Assembly (NCBI GenBank): GCA_020073005.1
Contig: JAIQFX010000012.1
Coordinates: 1 to 64,000 of the forward strand
From: Terriglobia bacterium
GTDB lineage: Bacteria; Acidobacteriota; Vicinamibacteria; Vicinamibacterales; CAVVIG01
DNA: 64,000 bases
Direction of reading: 5' to 3'
A program made the position numbers and the translations under genes. Positions 57,317 through 64,000 of this stretch are shown here, piece by piece; position 1 is the stretch's first letter, and each line of letters opens with the position of its first letter. The notes under the pieces were generated by a model, which was not told where the DNA came from, made no database searches, and saw nothing but the letters and a program-made list of their open reading frames with translations.

Positions 57317-58155
57317 TGTATCCCGCGAATTTCGACTACGTCCGGCCCTCGACCGTTGAGGAAGCCGTCAGACTGCTCGCGAAGCACGGCGACGATGCGA
57401 AGCTCCTGGCGGGCGGGCACAGTCTGATTCCCGCGATGAAGCTGCGCCTCGCGCGCCCGAAGGTCGTCGTCGACATCGGCCGCATCGCGCACCTGAGCTA
57501 CATCCGCGAGGCCGGCGGCGCGATCGCGATCGGCGCGATGACGACGCACGCGGATGTCCAGGCGTCGAAGACGCTGCGCGACAAGAGTCCGCTCCTCGCG
57601 GAGACGGCGTCGCACATCGGCGACGTCCAGGTGCGCAACAAGGGCACGATCGGCGGGAGCCTCGTGCACGCCGATCCCGCCGCGGACTATCCCGCGTCGA
57701 TCCTCGCGCTCGACGCCGAGATCGACGTCGTCGGCCCGCGCGGCACACGGACGATCAAGGCCGTGGATTTCTTCGTCGACCTTCTGCAGACGGCCGTCGC
57801 CGCCGACGAGATCGTCACGGAGATTCGCGTGCCCGCGACGGCGAAGACCGTGGCGTACGTGAAGACGGAGCAGAAGGCGAGCGGCTTCGCGCTGGCGGGC
57901 GCGGCCGTCGTCATCGGGCCGAACGGAGTCCGCGTCGGCATTACCGGCGTGGCGGCGAAGGCGTACCGCGCGGCCGGCGTCGAGAAGGCGCTGGCGGGCC
58001 AGAAGCTCACGCCCGATCTGATCGCGCGCGCATCGGCGCAGGCGTCGGCCGGCGTCGATCCGCTCGGCGACATTCACGCGTCGCCGTCGTTCCGCGCGCA
58101 CCTCGCGCAGGTGAACACGCGGCGCGCGCTGGAACAGGCCGTTAGGCGATCGTAG
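57316..58155 (+). CDS. CoxM-like FAD-binding subunit of a molybdenum hydroxylase
   Basis: A 279-residue FAD subunit that passes electrons on from the iron-sulphur subunit. FAD motifs are AGGHSLIP (32-39) and TIGGSLVHADPAADYP (about 111-126), typical of CoxM-type proteins. The protein lacks the extra 4Fe-4S insert of 4-hydroxybenzoyl-CoA reductase HcrB. Gene order here is S-L-M. A GCGAGCC-type hairpin repeat lies between it and coxG. Same transcript as coxS-coxL. Confidence 0.92.
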   Translation: MYPANFDYVRPSTVEEAVRLLAKHGDDAKLLAGGHSLIPAMKLRLARPKVVVDIGRIAHLSYIREAGGAIAIGAMTTHADVQASKTLRDKSPLLAETASHIGDVQVRNKGTIGGSLVHADPAADYPASILALDAEIDVVGPRGTRTIKAVDFFVDLLQTAVAADEIVTEIRVPATAKTVAYVKTEQKASGFALAGAAVVIGPNGVRVGITGVAAKAYRAAGVEKALAGQKLTPDLIARASAQASAGVDPLGDIHASPSFRAHLAQVNTRRALEQAVRRS

Positions 58156-58177
58156 CGCGAGCCTTTCAGGCGAGCGT
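58151..58177. repeat. GTAGCGCGAGCCTTTCAGGC repeat, copy 5, between coxM and coxG
   Basis: Includes the TAG stop of coxM (58153-58155) and ends 2 nt before the coxG ATG (58180). Confidence 0.8.
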
Positions 58178-58179
58178 CG

Positions 58180-58614
58180 ATGAAACTCAGCATGTCCAGC
58201 AGCGTCGCGGCCGATCGCGCGCGTGTGTTCGCGGCGCTGATCGATCCCGAGGTCCTGCGCCGCACGATTCCCGGCTGCGAAACGCTGGCGGCGACCGGGC
58301 CCGACGCGTACGAAGCCACGCTGAAGATCGGCGTGGCCGGCCTCAAGGGCACCTACACGGGGAAGGCCGCGATCGCGGATCAGCAGCCGCCCGAGCGGCT
58401 GACGCTCAGCTTCGAAGGCAAGGGCGGTCCGGGTTTCGTCCGTGGATCCGCGGCGATCGCGCTGACCGCCGACGGCGACGCCACGCGCGTCGACTGCGAG
58501 GCCGACGTCCACGTCGGCGGACTCATCGCCGCGATCGGATCACGACTCGTCGAAGCCGCGGCGCGCAAACTCGCCGATGACTTCTTCCGTCAGCTCGCCG
58601 GCACGCTAACGTAG
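58180..58614 (+). CDS. CoxG-like SRPBCC-family protein
   Basis: A 144-residue SRPBCC (START-like) protein of the CoxG type: MKLSMSSSVAADRARVFAAL with LKGTYTGKAAI and LRRTIPGCE, the IPGCE motif of the family. CoxG in CO-oxidising bacteria is linked to membrane attachment or maturation of the dehydrogenase. The genes for CoxD, CoxE and CoxF, needed to insert the copper-sulphur centre in form I enzymes, are absent here, in line with a form II enzyme. It overlaps the convergent gene by 9 nt. Confidence 0.85.
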   Translation: MKLSMSSSVAADRARVFAALIDPEVLRRTIPGCETLAATGPDAYEATLKIGVAGLKGTYTGKAAIADQQPPERLTLSFEGKGGPGFVRGSAAIALTADGDATRVDCEADVHVGGLIAAIGSRLVEAAARKLADDFFRQLAGTLT

Positions 58615-59187
58615 CGCGGCGCCCTCGGCCGCGCCGCGCGCCCCAGCGTGGTGTTTGTCCGCGTCCAGCAGTTCCAGGTGCACGCGACGCGCCTGCTCCA
58701 CGGCCGCCGGCGTTTCGTACGCCCTCGCCAGCCCATCGCGGCGCACGAGCTCGCCCGTGTCCGCGTAGAAACGCTCGAACGTCGCCGCGTCGACGACCCA
58801 TGGCGCCGATGCGATCTCGACGGCGTGCTGCAGCTCGTGCGCCAGAATCGCGAGCTGCGCGGCACGCGGCTGATAGCACGCGATCTCGATCGCGGCGAAG
58901 CGGATGGCGCCGGTCGCCGACACCAATCCCAGCCGGCCTCGCAGTTCCAGCTCCGGAAATAATCGGCATCGTACGTAGACGACCAGATTCGACTGGTCAA
59001 TCGCGCCGACGAGCGCTCGGAACGCCGCGGATCCCGCGGCGCCCTCGGCGATCAACTCCTTCAGTCCGGCGTCGTCCGCGCGAACGCTGGTGGAACGCGC
59101 GGCGGAAGGCTCGCTGGCGGCCGCCGGCGAGACGAGGATCAGAAGCGTCAGCGCGGCTGCCGCGCGCGTGAATGTGTCGATGCGCAT
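58606..59187 (-). CDS. Secreted hypothetical protein with HExxH (HELQH) motif
   Basis: A 193-residue secreted protein. Signal peptide (FTRAAAALTLLILVSPAAASEP), a central domain, and ILAHELQHAVEIA with HELQH (about residues 116-120), the zinc-binding pattern of metallopeptidases. No third ligand is obvious, though Glu and Asp follow in FERFYADTGELVRRDG. It may be a small zincin or a protein that has lost activity. I do not know the family name. Transcribed convergently with coxG (9-nt overlap); 59188-59371 upstream is non-coding. Confidence 0.7.
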   Translation of the reverse strand: MRIDTFTRAAAALTLLILVSPAAASEPSAARSTSVRADDAGLKELIAEGAAGSAAFRALVGAIDQSNLVVYVRCRLFPELELRGRLGLVSATGAIRFAAIEIACYQPRAAQLAILAHELQHAVEIASAPWVVDAATFERFYADTGELVRRDGLARAYETPAAVEQARRVHLELLDADKHHAGARGAAEGAALR

Positions 59188-59294
59188 ACCGCGGTCTCAG
59201 CAAAAGCCGGACCACGCCGCGCGTCACGCGCGTCGATGCGCGCGTGCCAGAATTGCCCGGAATTATCGCCGTTGTTCACGCGGCAGTGATGTCG

Positions 59295-59345
59295 CTGACG
59301 GCTTTCCGTCAGACGGCGTTGTCGGAAGCTTCGAAGAGTCCGACA
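59295..59345 (-). other. Paired hairpins downstream of lipA
   Basis: CTGACGG-CTTT-CCGTCAG (59295-59312) and TGTCGGA ... TCCGACA (59320-59345) follow the lipA stop on the minus strand. Strong stems but no T-run, so termination (Rho-dependent or otherwise) is only possible. The rest of 59188-59371 is GC-rich with small GCGCGT palindromes and no gene. Confidence 0.4.
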
Positions 59346-59371
59346 TTCCTGACGGACACGTTCGTCGGATG

Positions 59372-60307
59372 TTACGCGTTCGCGGATGCCCTGGAGGCCC
59401 TGGAGACGTTGTCGTACGCGTCGGCGGTTTCGTGCGCGTGATACGAGCTGCGGACGAGCGGGCCGGACTCGACGTGGACGAATCCCATCTCGAGCGCCGC
59501 CTGCTTCAGCGCGTGGAACTCGTCGGGGTGGTAGTAGCGGACCATCGGCGCGTGCTCGGCTGACGGACGCAGGTACTGGCCGATCGTCAGAATCCCGCAG
59601 CCGACGCGGCGCAGATCCTGAAGCGTCGTGATGATCTCTTCGTATTCCTCGCCGAGGCCGACCATCAGTCCGGTCTTCGTCGGGATGTCCGGCGCGTACC
59701 GGCGCGAGCGTTCGAGCAGCTCGAGCGTGCGGACGTAGCGTCCGCCCGACCGTGCCATCCGGTACAGGCGCGGAACCGTCTCCGTGTTGTGATTGAGGAT
59801 GTCGGGCCGCGCGTCGAGGACGGCGTGCAGCGCGGCCTCGCTTCCCTGAAAGTCGGGAATCAGCACTTCGATGCGGCACTCCGGCCGTCGCGCGCGCGTC
59901 TCGCGGATCGTCGCCGCGAAGATCGAGGCGCCGCCGTCGGGCAGATCGTCGCGGTCCACCGACGTGACGACGACGTAGTTCAGATCGAGCGCGCGGATGG
60001 CGTCGGCGACGCGCACCGGCTCGGCTTCGTCGACCGCGGCGGGCCGCCCGTGCGACACCGCGCAGTACGAGCACGCGCGCGTGCAGATGTCGCCGAGGAT
60101 CATGAACGTCGCCGTGCCGTGATTCCAGCACTCGCCGATGTTCGGGCACTGCGCCTCTTCGCACACGGTGTTCAGGCGCAGATCCTTCATCAGCGATTTC
60201 AAGCGCAGGTAGCTGGGCGAGCCCGGCGCGCGCACCCGCAGCCAGTCCGGCTTGGGCTGGCGCGGCTGCCCTTGTGAAATCGTCGTGAGCGGGATGACCC
60301 TGGCCAC
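59372..60307 (-). CDS. lipA: Lipoyl synthase
   Basis: A 311-residue radical SAM enzyme that inserts two sulphurs into octanoyl groups on E2 or GcvH proteins. Auxiliary cluster ligands are Cys49, 54 and 60 (CEEAQCPNIGEC), radical SAM cluster ligands are Cys75, 79 and 82 (CTRACSYC), and the C-terminal RSSYHA contains the Ser that ligates the auxiliary cluster. GTG 60307 is the start: TATAAT lies 7 nt upstream, and AAGGAA is directly before it. The aceF product is a probable target. Divergent from the CoA-ligase gene with a 34-nt spacer. Confidence 0.95.
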   Translation of the reverse strand: MARVIPLTTISQGQPRQPKPDWLRVRAPGSPSYLRLKSLMKDLRLNTVCEEAQCPNIGECWNHGTATFMILGDICTRACSYCAVSHGRPAAVDEAEPVRVADAIRALDLNYVVVTSVDRDDLPDGGASIFAATIRETRARRPECRIEVLIPDFQGSEAALHAVLDARPDILNHNTETVPRLYRMARSGGRYVRTLELLERSRRYAPDIPTKTGLMVGLGEEYEEIITTLQDLRRVGCGILTIGQYLRPSAEHAPMVRYYHPDEFHALKQAALEMGFVHVESGPLVRSSYHAHETADAYDNVSRASRASANA

Positions 60308-60314
60308 TTCCTTT

Positions 60315-60320
60315 ATTATA
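60315..60320 (-). promoter_or_regulatory. Consensus TATAAT, 7 nt before lipA
   Basis: A perfect TATAAT on the minus strand ends 7 nt before GTG 60307, the best example of the leaderless pattern. On the plus strand the same bases give TATTAT/TATATC upstream of the CoA-ligase gene, so the element may be bidirectional. Confidence 0.55.
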
Positions 60321-60341
60321 TCGACCGCTCCACCTGGCGCC

Positions 60342-61970
60342 ATGACTGCCCCCGCCCTCACCGCCGCGTCCCTCGGGATCCCGGAGCGATTCAACGCCGC
60401 CGTGCATTTCGTCGACCGCAACGTCGCCGAGGGCCGTGGCGATCGCGTCGCAATCGAATGCGGCGACGCGCGCGTCACGTACGCCGAGGTGCTGCGCGAC
60501 GTCAACCGTACCGGCAACGCGCTGCGGCGGCAGCTCGACGTCAGACCCGAGGAGCGCGTCCTCCTGCTCCTGCACGACGGTCCGGCATTCGCGTCCTGTT
60601 TCTTCGGCGCAATCAAGATCGGCGCCGTGCCCGTGCCGCTCAACACGCTGTGGAAGCCGGCTGACTACCGGCACGTCATTCAGGATTCGCGCGCGGCCGT
60701 GCTGATCGTGAGCGCCGAGTTGTTGGCGCAGATCGAGAGCATTCCGCCGGACGACCGTCGGTCGCTGCGCCGCGTCATCGTCGCCGGTCCGGCGGCGTCC
60801 GCGACGTCGCACGTTCCTTTCGACGCGTTCATCGCGGACGAATCGGCGCAGCTGGATGCGGAGCCCACGGGCCGCGACGCGCCCGCGTTCTGGCTCTACT
60901 CGTCGGGCAGCACCGGAGCGCCGAAGGGTTGCGTGCATCTGCAACACGACATGGTGATGTGCGCCGAGCTCTTCGGGAAAGGCATCCTCGGCATCGAATC
61001 GAACGATCGCTGCTTCAGCGTGGCGAAGCTGTTCTTCGCGTACGGGCTCGGCAACGCGCTGTACTTCCCGTTCTCGGTCGGGGCGACGGCGATCCTCTGG
61101 CCTGGCGCGCCGACGCCGCAGAACGTGTACGCGGTGATCGAGCGTCATCGGCCGACGCTGTTCTCGTCGGTGCCGACCGGCTACGGGATGATGCTCGCGC
61201 ACGCGAAGGGGACAGGAGTCCCATCCCTGCGTCCGGGGACTCCCGTCCTCGACTTCGACTTGTCGAGCGTGCGACTGTGCGTCTCCGCCGGAGAGGCCCT
61301 GCCTCCCGCGCTCTACGAGCGCTTCAAGCAGCGCTTCGGCGTCGACATCATCGACGGCATCGGATCGACCGAGGCGCTGCACATGTTCATCTCCAATCGA
61401 CCTGGCGCGATCCGGCCGGGCTCGAGCGGGCAGATCGTGGGCGGGTACGAAGCGCGGCTGCTCGACGATGCCGGACAGCCCGTGCCGCCGGCCGAGATCG
61501 GCAATCTGTGGATCAAGGGCGATTCCGTGTGCGCTTCGTACTGGAATCAGCACGAGAAGACGAAGGACACGATCCAGGGTCATTGGATTCGCACCGGCGA
61601 CAAGTACACGCAGGACGAGGACGGCTACTTCTGGTACGCGGGCCGATCGGACGACATGCTCAAGGTCGGTGGATTGTGGGTCAGTCCGGTCGAGGTCGAG
61701 AACGCGCTCGCTGCGCACGCCGCCGTTCTCGAAAGCGGTGTCGTCGGTCATGAAGATCATGACGGTCTGGTGAAGCCGATGGCGTTCGTCGTCGTGCGGC
61801 CAGGAGTCACCGCTACGCCCGAGCTGGCGCGTGAGCTCCAGCAGTTCGTGCGTGAGCGGATGGCGGAGTACAAACGGCCGCGCTGGGTCGAGTTCCTGCC
61901 GGAGCTGCCGAAGACCGCGACGGGAAAGATCCAGCGATTCCGCCTGCGCGCGCTGGCGGATCGATCCTAG
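60342..61970 (+). CDS. Benzoate-CoA ligase-family AMP-forming acyl-CoA synthetase
   Basis: A 542-residue adenylate-forming ligase. P-loop YSSGSTGAPKGCVH, FSVAKLFFAYGLGNALYFPF, GIGSTEALHMF, GWIRTGDK-like HWIRTGDKYTQDEDGYFWYAGRSDDMLKVGG and PKTATGKIQR (catalytic Lys near the C-terminus) match the benzoate-CoA ligase branch. Substrate may be benzoate or another aromatic acid. After AHAKGT an in-frame inverted repeat (61208-61248) encodes GVPSLRPGTPVLD, where homologues go almost directly to DFDLSSVRLC. ATG 60342; the longer ORF start is inside lipA's coding strand. An 11-bp minisatellite starts after the stop. Confidence 0.9.
   Translation: MTAPALTAASLGIPERFNAAVHFVDRNVAEGRGDRVAIECGDARVTYAEVLRDVNRTGNALRRQLDVRPEERVLLLLHDGPAFASCFFGAIKIGAVPVPLNTLWKPADYRHVIQDSRAAVLIVSAELLAQIESIPPDDRRSLRRVIVAGPAASATSHVPFDAFIADESAQLDAEPTGRDAPAFWLYSSGSTGAPKGCVHLQHDMVMCAELFGKGILGIESNDRCFSVAKLFFAYGLGNALYFPFSVGATAILWPGAPTPQNVYAVIERHRPTLFSSVPTGYGMMLAHAKGTGVPSLRPGTPVLDFDLSSVRLCVSAGEALPPALYERFKQRFGVDIIDGIGSTEALHMFISNRPGAIRPGSSGQIVGGYEARLLDDAGQPVPPAEIGNLWIKGDSVCASYWNQHEKTKDTIQGHWIRTGDKYTQDEDGYFWYAGRSDDMLKVGGLWVSPVEVENALAAHAAVLESGVVGHEDHDGLVKPMAFVVVRPGVTATPELARELQQFVRERMAEYKRPRWVEFLPELPKTATGKIQRFRLRALADRS
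61208..61248. repeat. In-frame inverted repeat in the CoA-ligase gene
   Basis: GGGACAGGAGTCCC and GGGGACTCCCGTCC are about 13-bp arms (one mismatch) around ATCCCTGCGTCC. Encodes a segment with no counterpart expected in the family, so it looks like an insertion. Confidence 0.6.
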
Positions 61971-62040
61971 GGGTCCGACGGGGGTCAGATCGGGGTCGGA
62001 CCGGGGTCGGACCGGGGTCGGACCCTGTTGCCAACACTGC
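61971..62040. repeat. 11-bp minisatellite element, copy 4, intergenic
   Basis: TCCGACGGGGG-TCAGATCGGGG-TCGGACCGGGG (twice)-TCGGACCCTGTTGCCAACAC. Begins right after the CoA-ligase TAG and fills most of the 98-nt gap to the permease gene. Tail is slightly divergent from the other three copies. Confidence 0.85.
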
Positions 62041-62056
62041 AATGGTGGCGACCGTC

Positions 62057-62062
62057 TAAGGT
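62057..62062 (+). promoter_or_regulatory. -10 box TAAGGT, 6 nt before permease ATG
   Basis: TAAGGT, 6 nt, then ATG 62069. Confidence 0.4.
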
Positions 62063-62068
62063 GGCAAT

Positions 62069-64000
62069 ATGCGCGATCTTCGGTACGCCGTTCGCGTCCT
62101 TCTCAAGAGCCGGGTCTTCACGGCGACCGCGGTCCTGACGCTGGCGCTGTGCATCGGCGCCAACACCGCGATCTACTCCGTCGTCGACCGCGTGCTGCTG
62201 CGCGCGCTGCCGTACCCGCACCCGGAGCGCCTCGCGCAGGTGATGACGCATTTCAGCCGCGGCGGCAACGACGAGGACGGGCAGACGGGCGGGACGTGGG
62301 AGGCGCTGCGCGACGGCCTGACGTCGGCCGACCTCGCGTCGTTCAGCGGACTCGGGATGGGCGTCAATCTCGTCGCCGGCGATCAGCCGCAGTACGTGAA
62401 GCAGCAGCGCGTGTCCGCCGGATTCTTCGGCGTGCTTGGCGTCGCGCCGATGATGGGCCGCGAGTTCACGCCGGCCGAGGATCGTCCCGAGGGTCCGGCG
62501 CTCGCGGTGTTGAGCCACGGCCTGTGGACTCGTCTCGGCGCCGACCCCTCGATCGTCGGCCGCGCGATCACGCTGCGCGGCGAATCGCACATCGTCGTCG
62601 GCGTCATGCCCGCGGGATTCACGAGCGGATCGCCGGTCGACGTGTGGACGCCGCTGCGTCCCTGGAAGGGCGGCGAGGGCGGCGGCCAGAACTACTCGAT
62701 CATCGCGCGCCTCCGGCCCGGCGTGACGTGGGCGGAAGCCGACGCGCAGGTCGGGGCGATCGGAAATCCCGCGATGCGCGATCTGTACCGCAATCCGGAG
62801 AACGCGGCGCGCCTGCAGCTGATCCCGTTGCAGCGCGGCGAGACGCGGGACGTCCGCGAGCCGATTCTCGTCCTGTGGGGCGCGGTCGCCGCAGTGCTGC
62901 TCATCGGCTGCGTGAACATCGCGGGCCTGCTGATGGCGCGAGGCGTCACCCGCGCGCCGGAGATCGCGATGCGAATGGCGCTCGGCGGCTCACGCGCGGA
63001 GATCGTCCGGCAACTGCTGACGGAGAGCCTCGTGCTGGCGGCCGCGGGCGGCGTGCTCGGTCTGGCGCTCGGCTATGCCGGTTCAAGGGCGTTCGCGGCG
63101 CTCCTCGAGGATGCATTCGGCCTGACCGGCGATACCGGTCTCGACGCGCGCGTCCTGGCGATCACCACCGCGATCGCGCTGGGCACGAGCGTCGTGTTCG
63201 GACTGCTGCCCGCGCTCCAGGCGAGCCGCGTCAACCTGCGCGAGACGCTGGTCGAATCCGGTAGTCCGTCGATCGCCGGCGCCGCGCGCAACTGGCCGCG
63301 CCGCCTGATGGTGGTCGCCGAGGTCGCGCTCGGCGTCGTGCTGCTGGTCGGCGCGGGTCTCCTGATTCGCACGTTCGATCATCTGATGCGGCTGCGATCA
63401 GGCTTTGACGGCACGCACGTGATGACGGCGACGCTGTCGCTGCAGGACGCGCGGTATCAGAGCGCGGACCGCGTGAACCAGCTCTTCGATCAGTCGCTCG
63501 CGCGGATGCGCGCGGTGCTTGGCGTCGAGCACGCGGCGATCGCGCTCACGCTGCCTTACGAGCGCGCGCTCAACACAGGATTCCGCCTGGCCACGGGCGA
63601 TCCGGAGTACCACACGATCAACATGACGTACGTCACGCCGGAGTACTTTGCGGCGCTTCGCGTGCCGGTCATGGCGGGCCGCGTGTTCACCGACGCCGAC
63701 ACCGCGACGGCCGCGCCCGTGGTGATCGTGAACGAAGCGCTCGTGCGCCGTTTCTCGCCCGATCAGAGTCCGATCGGCCGCCAGTTCGCCGGCACTGGCG
63801 GCCGGACCATCGTCGGCGTGGTCGGCGACATCCAGACGAAGAGCGGCTTCGGGAACTTCGGCCCGATCGGCGCCGCGCCGGCCGCCTACGTGCCGGCGGC
63901 GCAGGTCAACGCCGCGTTCATGAAGATGGTGCACACGTGGTTTTCACCGAGCTGGTTCGTGCGCACCGCCGGTCCGCAGCAGGGCATCGTCTCGGTCATG
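62069..64000 (+). CDS. ADOP-family ABC-type permease (MacB/FtsX-like), 3' end beyond the window
   Basis: First 644 residues are present; the frame is open at the window end. N-terminal transmembrane helix after [20 protein letters not shown], a MacB_PCD periplasmic domain (about 45-240), FtsX-type membrane block (about 265-430, [20 protein letters not shown] then [18 protein letters not shown]), then a second MacB_PCD-like domain with [20 protein letters not shown]. This tandem layout is the acidobacterial duplicated orphan permease (ADOP): no ATPase gene is nearby. Family length is about 800 residues, so about 160 are missing. Role: export or envelope stress, not known. ATG has TAAGGT 6 nt upstream. 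Confidence 0.9.
   Translation, partial: MRDLRYAVRVLLKSRVFTATAVLTLALCIGANTAIYSVVDRVLLRALPYPHPERLAQVMTHFSRGGNDEDGQTGGTWEALRDGLTSADLASFSGLGMGVNLVAGDQPQYVKQQRVSAGFFGVLGVAPMMGREFTPAEDRPEGPALAVLSHGLWTRLGADPSIVGRAITLRGESHIVVGVMPAGFTSGSPVDVWTPLRPWKGGEGGGQNYSIIARLRPGVTWAEADAQVGAIGNPAMRDLYRNPENAARLQLIPLQRGETRDVREPILVLWGAVAAVLLIGCVNIAGLLMARGVTRAPEIAMRMALGGSRAEIVRQLLTESLVLAAAGGVLGLALGYAGSRAFAALLEDAFGLTGDTGLDARVLAITTAIALGTSVVFGLLPALQASRVNLRETLVESGSPSIAGAARNWPRRLMVVAEVALGVVLLVGAGLLIRTFDHLMRLRSGFDGTHVMTATLSLQDARYQSADRVNQLFDQSLARMRAVLGVEHAAIALTLPYERALNTGFRLATGDPEYHTINMTYVTPEYFAALRVPVMAGRVFTDADTATAAPVVIVNEALVRRFSPDQSPIGRQFAGTGGRTIVGVVGDIQTKSGFGNFGPIGAAPAAYVPAAQVNAAFMKMVHTWFSPSWFVRTAGPQQGIVSVM

Noticed and set aside
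54452-58155. 4-hydroxybenzoyl-CoA reductase (HcrABC)
   Set aside because: Suggested by the nearby CoA ligase, but the FAD subunit lacks the HcrB 4Fe-4S insert.

Overview
The window reads as a chromosomal stretch of a high-GC Acidobacteriota, most likely class Vicinamibacteria. The evidence is the gene repertoire: an ADOP-type orphan MacB/FtsX permease, an Oar-like TonB-dependent receptor with a carboxypeptidase-regulatory N-domain, two S9 prolyl-oligopeptidase-like secreted peptidases, tandem M13 peptidases, a PPi-type phosphofructokinase, a bacillithiol-reductase-like flavoprotein (YpdA) and a Tes/Mss-like radical SAM protein. I see no rRNA, tRNA, CRISPR array, transposase, integrase or phage gene.

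Layout. 1-8.4 kb: an S41 peptidase remnant, a secreted hypothetical, a TPR protein antisense to folE, the TonB-dependent receptor and S9 peptidase 1. 8.4-20.7 kb: PPi-phosphofructokinase, pdxH, a secreted hypothetical, the radical SAM lipid-enzyme candidate, a PIG-L-type deacetylase, rlmA, S9 peptidase 2 and ypdA. 20.9-28.9 kb: a 2,362-residue multidomain secreted protein with a zincin-like C-terminus, overlapping a TonB_C-like protein. 28.9-35.3 kb (minus strand): a MoxR-like AAA+ ATPase, a VWA protein, a Lon-N protein and a polytopic GT-C-like protein in one tight operon, preceded by a LolA-like protein. 35.3-41.7 kb: GDPD, a threonine-dehydratase-like enzyme, a second large surface protein and a TonB-like protein. 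41.7-46.7 kb: udgB and two M13 peptidases separated by palindromic intergenic elements. 46.8-52.2 kb: a complete pyruvate dehydrogenase operon (aceE-aceF-lpdA). 52.3-58.6 kb: a NifA-type regulator followed by a molybdenum hydroxylase module (CoxS-CoxL-CoxM-CoxG). 58.6-64 kb: a HELQH protein, lipA, a benzoate-CoA-ligase-like enzyme and the start of an ADOP permease, cut by the window end.

Working together: lipA supplies the lipoyl group used by AceF. The Cox-type genes form one enzyme plus a maturation factor. The AAA+/VWA pair looks like a MoxR-type chaperone machine. The peptidases and the TonB-dependent receptor point to a polymer-degrading, nutrient-scavenging lifestyle.

The most unusual property is a dense set of short repeats: an 11-bp minisatellite with a fixed head and tail, several small palindromes (one with a compensatory base change), 9-bp GTRGGKCNG arrays and 7-bp arrays. 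Many lie in frame inside genes, or exactly on gene junctions where they supply stop or start codons. A second recurrent signal is a TANNNT box 6-9 nt upstream of many start codons, which suggests widespread leaderless transcription.
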